64,000 nt of DNA from NCBI RefSeq assembly GCF_040954645.1, contig NC_092805.1, positions 19,122,741 to 19,186,740 on the forward strand, in the 5' to 3' direction. Positions 57,780 through 64,000 of this stretch are shown here, one piece after another. Made by a program: the position numbers and the translations under genes. Each line of letters starts with the position of its first letter. Position 1 is the stretch's first letter. A model generated the notes under the pieces. That model saw only the letters and a list, made by a program, of their open reading frames with translations, ran no database searches and was not told where the DNA came from. The DNA is from Diabrotica undecimpunctata. Lineage: Eukaryota > Arthropoda > Insecta > Coleoptera > Chrysomelidae.

Positions 57780-58235
57780 AAAGGAGTTCACTACACGTGA
57801 GAAAATCTTGAACCTTAGACAACTCATTAAAAAGTCGAAAGAATTTCAAGCACCTATCATAATAAATGCTTGGTTGACTGCCAGAAGAATCTAGAAATAT
57901 CTAGATCAGAAATTCTTAAGCCAAAAAGGATGAATTTGGTCATCTGACTTATTTAATATTTATGGTGAACATGTCATAAGAACGACTTTAAAGGGATGGA
58001 TCAATGGAGTAACGGTAAGTTAAGATTTGCTGATGATAGTACAATTATAGCAGCAAATGAAGAAGAAAGCTGGATTTCTTACGAAGAGTTGAGTTGGAAA
58101 GCATTACAGTTATATACCTTTTATAAAGGATTTTAAATAAATTTTTTCATTACAGTTGGTCTTAAAATTAATAAAAATAAGTCGAAAATATTGGTGATAG
58201 ACAGATTCAAAACTATGCAGCTAAGTACTTGCAGG
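57780..58235 (+). pseudogene. LINE-iota RT fragment
   Basis: Frames read LRQLIKKSKEFQAPIIINAW, FNIYGEHVIRTTLKGW, a damaged RFADD block near 58025 and LKINKNKSKILVIDRFKTMQ. The same family lies on the minus strand at 62070-63590 (FNIYSEHVMRKVLDRWKGG). It is an old fragment with several shifts. Confidence 0.6.
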
Positions 58236-58959
58236 AATACCAGGTACCGACCATGATCCGACCAAATTCAGAATTCAATTCTTTCTACAAGAGAGAGAAA
58301 GTGACAGAGAGAAAGAGGGAAAGAGAGGGAGAGAGAGATAGAGGTTAGACATATTTGTCTTTTGTTCCTGAAAAGTTTGAGTAGATAACTTTAACGGGAA
58401 AACTCAGTTCAAGGTTCAGAGTTCAAAGAATTGAAGTTTGAATTTTCTTGCTAGCGGTAGAAAGAAGTTAAAAGATGTAATTTGACCATTAAGTCAAAGT
58501 AACATATTAATAACACCTTTACTAATATATAATTCACTAATGTTTACTACTCTCTCCTATTTGTTACAAAATTACTTTATGCTACAATGTCAAACATACA
58601 AGCTTATACACTGATATTAGTTATTTTGTAACAATAATTCTCATATTGTTTGTGCAATTTCTATATAAAAACATTTCATAGTTTTATTAATAAATGAGTG
58701 ATCACCATTTAAATATTTGGTAGTATTTTATGCAATATTCACTTTTAATATCTTGTAAGAATAATTAAAATAAATTAATAAATTTTTTGTATTTTCAACA
58801 GAATATTTATAGATAGAATATTATAGAAATATTGAAGTGTTAAGTGATTTATGTTTATGTTTTATTGTTGGATTGCAGTATATTTTCTCAACCTTAAAGG
58901 GTCATTGACGTAGTAGAATTTAAGGTTTTACAATTTACTTAAACAAAGGAAAACGTTAA
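58236..58959. repeat. Non-coding stretch with (GA)-rich tract
   Basis: 58291-58345 is a purine-rich GAGA/AGGGAAAG tract. The remainder is AT-rich with no recognisable gene. Confidence 0.6.
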
Positions 58960-59925
58960 CAAAGGAAGAGGAGAATGGAAAACAAAGAAATAAATAGCCC
59001 TGATAGCCCAAGATTAAGATAGTCATCAAAGACTGGTCCACAGATTTAACATAAGAACAAAAGAATTTAATATCAAAATTTCATCTCAGAAAACTAAAAC
59101 AATAGTAGTCAGCAAATAACCTCCTTCTTCAAGTGCCATCTCCGCGGCGGAGGTCGGCAATCATCATAGCTATTCGGACTTTTGAGACGGCTGCTCTGAA
59201 AAGTTCACTTGATGTACATCCGTACCACTCTCTCAGGTTGCGCAGCCATGACATTCTACGCCTCCCTATGCTTCTCTTTCCTTGGATCTTTCCCTGCATA
59301 ATCAGTTGGAGCAAGGTGTATTTCTCTCCACGTGTAATATGTCCGAGATACTCTAATTTTCTTGTTTTTAAGAAAAGAACCAACCAGTAAAATAGAAATT
59401 TATGGTATCAGTATTGAACAAGTAATGGAAGTAAAATGCCTTGAAATTACACTGTTTAGCTATGGAGACCTGAAAAAAGAAGTGAGAGATCAAGTCCAAA
59501 ACTGACAGGATATCTTAGTAACACTATATGACGAAAAAGACACATTAACACTGAAATAAAGTCAAGAATTTATAAAGCCAATGTAAGACCAATGATGACA
59601 TATACCTCAGAAACAAGACTCAACACAGCCACAACGTAAAGGCTACTGGAAACGGCAGAGATGAGAGTACTGAGAAGAATTACACGAAATACGCTGAGAG
59701 ATCGAAAGAGAAGTGAAGAAATTAGAAGTAAATGTACCAAAAAATAGGAAGAAAAAAATGGAATAAGCACATAAGCAGAATGGAGGAGACACGTGTCGTC
59801 AAAATAGCAAGAGATAACTCACCAATCAACAAAATAAGTATGGGCCGTGTGATAACCTTCCATAGAGGTATTAATCCGCCAATGAACAAACCGATTTGCT
59901 TATAAAGAGAAAGAAGAAGAAGATA
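58960..59925 (+). pseudogene. LINE-delta 3' half, split by LINE-beta
   Basis: Begins MENKEIN with a decayed YADD region, then RTKEFNIKISSQKTKTIVV. After the LINE-beta insert it resumes EPTSKIEIYGISIEQVMEVK, LEITLFSYGDLKKEVRDQVQ, decayed text, WNKHISRMEETRVVKIARDN and SPINKISMGR, then GAAAGAAGAAGAAG near 59910. It follows the order of the 51771-54222 copy. Confidence 0.78.
59119..59372 (-). mobile_element. LINE-beta 3' tip in LINE-delta
   Basis: Minus strand: TRKLEYLGHITRGEKYTLLQ, GKRSIGRRRMSWLRNLREWY, LFRAAVSKVRIAMMIADLR and then GGCACTTGAAGAAGGAGG. It breaks the LINE-delta frame between TIVVSK and EPTSKIE. No clean duplication was visible. The insert itself has no stop, which suggests a young copy. 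Confidence 0.85.
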
Positions 59926-59975
59926 AAGAACAATTTATTTAGTACATTTATGAAATATGAGTAAGATGATAAATT

Positions 59976-60438
59976 ATGTCCCTTAAGTCCCTACAGGCGT
60001 ATGCCTAGCAAACGTGAACTCACAGAAATTGTCAAGAAGCGTAAAACGTCTTATCTTGGACACATATTTAGACACGACAGGTATAACTTCCTTCAGCTTA
60101 TTATAGAAGGGAAAATAAAAGGCAGACGCGGCCCGGGTAGACGACAAATGACCTGGCTGCGCAACATCAAAGATTGGACAGGATTAGACTTTCAAAATTT
60201 AATAAGGAAAGCCCAAAATAGGGAAGACTTTGCAGATGTCATCGCCAACCTTCGCTAAGAAGACGGCACCTAAAGAAGAAAAAGTCCCTAAAAGTATATG
60301 AACAGGAGGATACTCCAGTAAAATGTGGTGCACACTGTACACAGTGTCGCACTCCAGCAGATGTTTTGGTTATAGAGGGCGGTCGCTTGATGCTTATGAA
60401 GTTAAGAGCTTCCGGACTCGGGACCATTGGTTTAGCCA
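59976..60438 (+). pseudogene. Candidate host exon split by a LINE insertion
   Basis: If the LINE-beta insert and one copy of its AAGTCCCTA duplication are taken out, ATG at 59976 opens a frame of 57 residues. It starts MSLKSLKVYEQEDTPVK, then CGAHCTQCRTPADVLVIEGG and LMLMKLRASGLGTIGLAK. The base composition is much less AT-rich than its surroundings, and CAA-GTAAAT at the end could be a splice donor. The Cys/His cluster could bind metal. I do not recognise the protein. Alternatively it is a chance frame or an unknown repeat; the minus strand is also open here. Confidence 0.3.
59994..60281 (+). mobile_element. LINE-beta 3' tip with 9-bp target duplication
   Basis: AAGTCCCTA is at 59985-59993 and 60282-60290; the A residues could partly be tail. 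The insert reads RELTEIVKKRKTSYLGHIFR, DRYNFLQLIIEGKIKGRRGP, GRRQMTWLRNIKDWTGLDFQ and REDFADVIANLR, then CACCTAAAGAAGAAA. The frame is intact. It is closer in sequence to the 38663-40513 copy (WTGLNFEQL) than to other LINE-beta tips. Confidence 0.9.
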
Positions 60439-60439
60439 A

Positions 60440-61452
60440 GTAAATGATCGTTTATGACCAGCGATTACCATAGGCGAAGAAATCCATACAAATTTAATAT
60501 TTATATCCTTAGTATGCAGTTAGGTTTAATGCTGGTTTAATGCAGCAAGATTAGTAAATGCATCCAGGAATATTAGAGAATATGTAATAATGACAGGGTT
60601 TCTGATATTATTTTCTAGCACAACTTTTAGAATTAGATTATTATTATATTAGATTATTAGATTATTATTACAAATTATTAGATATTTTTTTGACAATTGC
60701 CCTTTGATAGATTAGCGGATATATTTGGCAATTGTCAAACCACCAGTTGCCAGATTGCTACAGACGTTTGCAATTAATCTCGATAGAGACAAATATTTAC
60801 TCGTTATTGTTTTAGATAAATTAAAAATTGTAGAATTAATAAAATAATATAACCAAAATGTACTTTTTAAAAGATTTCTCTCTTTATATTTGAAGCATAC
60901 ATCCAACATTGCCAAACCGAAATATTTTGTTCCATGGTTGACATTCGTAATTTTTATTATTTCTACTTTTTGTTTCCACTTGTAGACACTATGATACCAG
61001 TGTACTATGGTACTTATACTATGTATCTTAAAAATTTCATATAATATTTTCAGCAGATTGATATGAAATGATTTCGTTGTCTCAAATAGTTATTACTCAT
61101 ATATTTTTTCTTTAATGCTACCACAATACCGGGCGACCTTTGGTGGTATTTAAGATCTAATTGCAAAAACCATAAAACTAGTTAGAAAGTGTTACTGTAA
61201 GTCAAATTAGGTAGTCTTTATAGTTGGCGACCGAAAAAAACAGGGGCGTACTTGCTTGAAATCGTACCTCTACTAATATAGTTGAATATTGGATATTGTT
61301 TCGAATTAATCCATAATATTTTGAATTAAACTCATAAGTTTTCGCGGTTTACACTTCTAGTTTGGAAATGCTTAAAACATCTTATTATTATACCTTATTA
61401 AATTATATATCCTGCAAATATTCGGAAATATGAGAATATTTATTCATATGTA
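60440..61452. other. Stretch without a recognisable gene
   Basis: AT-rich, with a short ATTATTAGATT-type direct repeat at about 60632-60680. No gene seen. Confidence 0.5.
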
Positions 61453-61690
61453 ATATGCCGCCGCCCTGCATCGAAATAAAAATCTAATACCGTCATTATG
61501 TTTTATTTCTTTACTCTATTTGGAGTACCAGAAACTGAATTCACTACGAATTTTGACCATGATGAACGGCTTGTGGAATCCATATTTTAGATTCCCTTGA
61601 AGACCAATTCATCAATCTGTTTGCTTTGCAAGTTGTAGAAAGCACAGTGGTAAAGATTTGAATTCAGTTTCGCCAGGTAAGAATTCGCCA
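61453..61690 (+). mobile_element. Dispersed copy of the 25.7-26.2 kb hammerhead repeat
   Basis: 61453-61506 (CCGCCGCCCTGCATCGAAAT and on) matches the region downstream of the hammerhead at 25.7 kb. 61520-61690 (GATGAACGGC, AGCACAGTGGTAAAGATTTG, TTCAGTTTCGCCAGGTAAG) matches one arm of the 25.85-kb palindrome. The ribozyme core itself is missing from this copy. It proves that both blocks belong to a dispersed repeat. Confidence 0.72.
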
Positions 61691-62069
61691 TTCAACCTAC
61701 AAACCTGCAAACTTAATAAATTGCCAAATAAAATATTTTCTAATTGAACTTCCTAAGTGTTGCAATAACGGCCTAGATTGACTTGTATTGTAAGCTCATA
61801 GTACAAAGTTTGTTAGTATGATAGAAGCATTAAGCTCTGTGCTGAGGTATACATTATTTATGAAATTATAAATTGGGGATTTGAGCTCATTTGAGCGAAG
61901 TCTATTATAGAAAGTTACCTAACCAACAACTAGAGTGTAATTATCAGTAGCTGTCAATAAAAATATAATTTTTACTCCATACTCCAACCATTTATTTACC
62001 ATCTTCGATCGAGAAGAATCGGACAAAGGGGCATTAGAAAACAATTCGATCCTGATCCTCCTCCTCAGT
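61691..62069. other. Stretch without a recognisable gene
   Basis: No recognisable frame or repeat. Confidence 0.45.
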
Positions 62070-63590
62070 CCTAATCCCTTTTGGGATGTGGTGACATTAT
62101 CAGGCCTTTACAGTTTTTTCACGATTTCTCTCCATCCTTCTCTGTCCTGGGCTAGTTGTTCGGCTTCATGTAACCCTTGGTTACTCAGTATTTTTGTTTG
62201 ATCTACCCAACGGCTTGGAGATCTTCCCCTAGGTCTCTTTCCTTCAACTCTACCCTCGACTATCAGTTTTTCCATCGGACCTGTTCTTCTAGCAATGTGT
62301 CAAAAATACTGCAAATATCTCTGTTTTATTTGTTTAAGCAATCTATCCTTTACTTTAAGTTGTTCTAATATCGATACGTTAGTGCGATGATCAATCCAGG
62401 ATATTCTCAACATGCGGCGGTATACCCACATTTCAAAAGCGTCCAGTTTATTTTTATTCGCTTTCTTTAAGGTCCACGTTTCGAATGTATATGTCGCTAT
62501 GGGAAAAATGAGCGCCCTTACCAGCCTTAGTTTTGTGTGTATTGTTATGCTAGAATTTTTCCAAATTGCTACCAGTTTCATCATAGCTGTTCTAGCAATA
62601 GTCAACCTTCTACGTATATCTCTGTAACACCCTCCATCATTTGGTACCGACCCCAGGTATATGAAACTATTTACTACTTTAAAGCCCCCAATTTCTTTAA
62701 TGTGTTGAAAATTATTCCGAGCTCTGTCTACTATCATGATCTTTGTCTTACTCCTATTTAGCTGTAGTCTATATGTTTTGCTTTTTTCCTTCAGACGTCC
62801 ATTATGTCAATTTCTTCTTGATTTGCCGCGATTATTAAAATGTCATCTGCATATCTCAAGTTATTAATTTTTTGACCTCCTACTGATATTCCGCCCTTCC
62901 ATCTGTCTAGTACCTTTCGCATAACGTGTTCGCTGTAGATATTAAACAGAGTTGGCGAGATTATGCATCCCTGCCTGACACCTGCCTCTGTTCTGACATG
63001 ATCGGAACGGGTGTTGTTTATTTTTACTGTGCACTTATTATTTTCATATAGACTTCTGATTAGTTGAATTAAGTAGTGGGGTGTTCCCATTTCCGCTAGT
63101 ATGAACCATAGCTGCTGCCATTTGACTTTATCGAAGGCCTTTGTGGAATCCACTAAGCACATAGGAGTATTGAATTCACGAGTTTTTTCGATTAGCTGTT
63201 TGACATTAAGGATGTGTTTTATTGTGCCTTTTCATGGGACAAATTCCGCTTGTTCTTCTGATATCTGAGGCAATAGAAAAGCTTTTAGTCTTTCATGTAT
63301 TACATGAAGTAGAACCTTGCTTGCATGCAATATTAGGGTTACCGTTCTGTAGTTGCTGCAATCTAGCGGAGTTCCTTTTTTGAATATAGGGATGAAAGTG
63401 GATGTTTTCCAATCGTTAGGCTACTCTCCGGTTTCCCAAATCTTTTTGCAGATCATATGCATAACATTTACTCCGACATCTCCAGTCTTTTTTAAAACTT
63501 TTATATCGATCCTGATATATACATCGAATTGTCCACTGTATCTCAAATAGACATCGCATTCCCTCCAATTCTCCTTACAGTCTTTGACAT
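62070..63590 (-). pseudogene. LINE-iota, RT and C-terminal region
   Basis: Reading leftwards: decayed CRRIWETGEWPNDWKTSTF-like text near 63430, then an open stretch with CLVDSTKAFDKVKW, EAGVRQGCIISPTLFNIYSE, INNLRYADDILIIAANQEE (62791-63162). After a stop near 62790 it continues VVNSFIYLGSVPNDGG, LRLVRALIFPIATYTFETW, DAFEMWVYRRMLRISWIDHR and, frameshifted, GRVEGKRPRGRSPSRWVDQ. The RT catalytic residues (FVD-type and YADD) are readable. Several stops and frameshifts; 5' end lost. Confidence 0.85.
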
Positions 63591-63689
63591 AACTTATTTA
63601 GCAACATAGTGCGTTATATTTTTGTTTCTCTTCCCCCCTTTTGACTTTTTCGATTGTAACAGGCCTGGAAAAATACCACACGATAAGAA

Positions 63690-63900
63690 ATAAATCATTA
63701 GTTTTACACATACCTCTACATTTTTTCTCCTCACCCCAGATGGTAACTCAACTGATTCTGGTGACTGTCCTCTGTTTAATCGGTTTGCAACAGCTAAGAT
63801 TTCCTTTTCAGTTAGTTTGAGAAATTTTTTCGGTCTATCACAGTTCCTGATTTCTTCGCGAAAGAGGCGCTCTATCTTTTACCACATGTGATCTTGGTCA
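63690..63900 (-). pseudogene. Possible R1-type LINE fragment at window edge
   Basis: Minus strand frame: ERLFREEIRNCDRPKKFLKL, TEKEILAVANRLNRGQSPES, VELPSGVRRKNVE. This lines up with the pre-RT segment of R1/I-type LINEs, where KSPGPDGLP is expected, here altered to QSPESVELP. The end GAG-GTATGT mimics a splice donor, so a host exon cannot be fully excluded. The window ends before more context is seen. Confidence 0.35.
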
Positions 63901-64000
63901 ATATTAACTGTACCTTTACTTTTTAGTATATTTTTAGGCAGTGTTAAGTCATTAAGTTAACTATTTTATTCAAATCACCTCTTCGATGTACCTAGGCCAC

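Noticed and set aside
63690..63900. Host exon ending in a GAG-GTATGT donor on the minus strand
   Set aside because: The sequence aligns better with the pre-RT segment of an R1-type LINE, and LINE debris surrounds it. Kept only as a low-confidence LINE fragment.

Overview
This is an AT-rich, intron-bearing animal genome window, most likely from an insect and perhaps a beetle. That placement is inferred from the mix of RTE-like, jockey-like, R1/LOA-like and R4/Dong-like LINEs, pogo- and Tc1/mariner-type DNA transposons, and hammerhead-bearing repeats that resemble Penelope-like elements. There are no operons, CRISPR arrays or bacterial genes. The only host gene I recognise with confidence is the 3' end of a very-long-chain fatty-acid elongase (ELOVL family) on the minus strand: exons 42198-42334 and 41705-41884 with clean splice sites. 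A second, weaker candidate host exon lies at about 59976-60438 (+).

Nearly everything else is transposon debris stacked several layers deep. 1-5030: no gene seen. 5.0-8.7 kb: LINE 3' ends and a LINE RNase H region split by a pogo-derived element with a TA duplication. 10.3-12.4 kb: broken pogo-like transposase (-). 14.2-14.9 kb: 494-bp palindrome between two (TA)n tracts, with a hammerhead-like core in each arm. 15.2-17.7 kb: MADF fragment and a second pogo-like transposase (+). 18-25.5 kb: RTE-like fragments, a Tc1-like N-terminus and a LINE broken by another LINE. 25.7-26.2 kb: a complete-looking hammerhead ribozyme next to a 325-bp palindrome. 27.2-30.4 kb: jockey-like LINE with a 12-bp target duplication, itself carrying a palindromic element with a 14-bp duplication.

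31.1-36.2 kb: a transposon-like unit carrying a degraded DDE-like gene (GGQNKN motif), with candidate inverted ends beside TTAA. It was later invaded by a LINE (10-bp duplication) and by a mariner-like element with roughly 400-bp inverted repeats. 37-41.3 kb: a three-layer nest ending in an intact 655-codon chimeric reverse-transcriptase frame. 41.7-44.8 kb: ELOVL 3' end with a DD41D mariner-like element in the adjoining intron, itself hit by an RTE fragment (12-bp duplication). 45.5-49.1 kb: RTE fragment (13-bp duplication) and an R4/Dong-like LINE. 50.6-64 kb: more LINE fragments, several nested.

The parts do not form a pathway. They record successive insertions whose order can be read from target duplications and interrupted frames. 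The least-described pieces are the hammerhead-bearing palindromic repeats and the GGQNKN transposon-like unit. Family names for LINEs below (RTE-alpha, LINE-beta, LINE-delta and so on) are working labels for sequences that resemble one another within this window; they are not database names.
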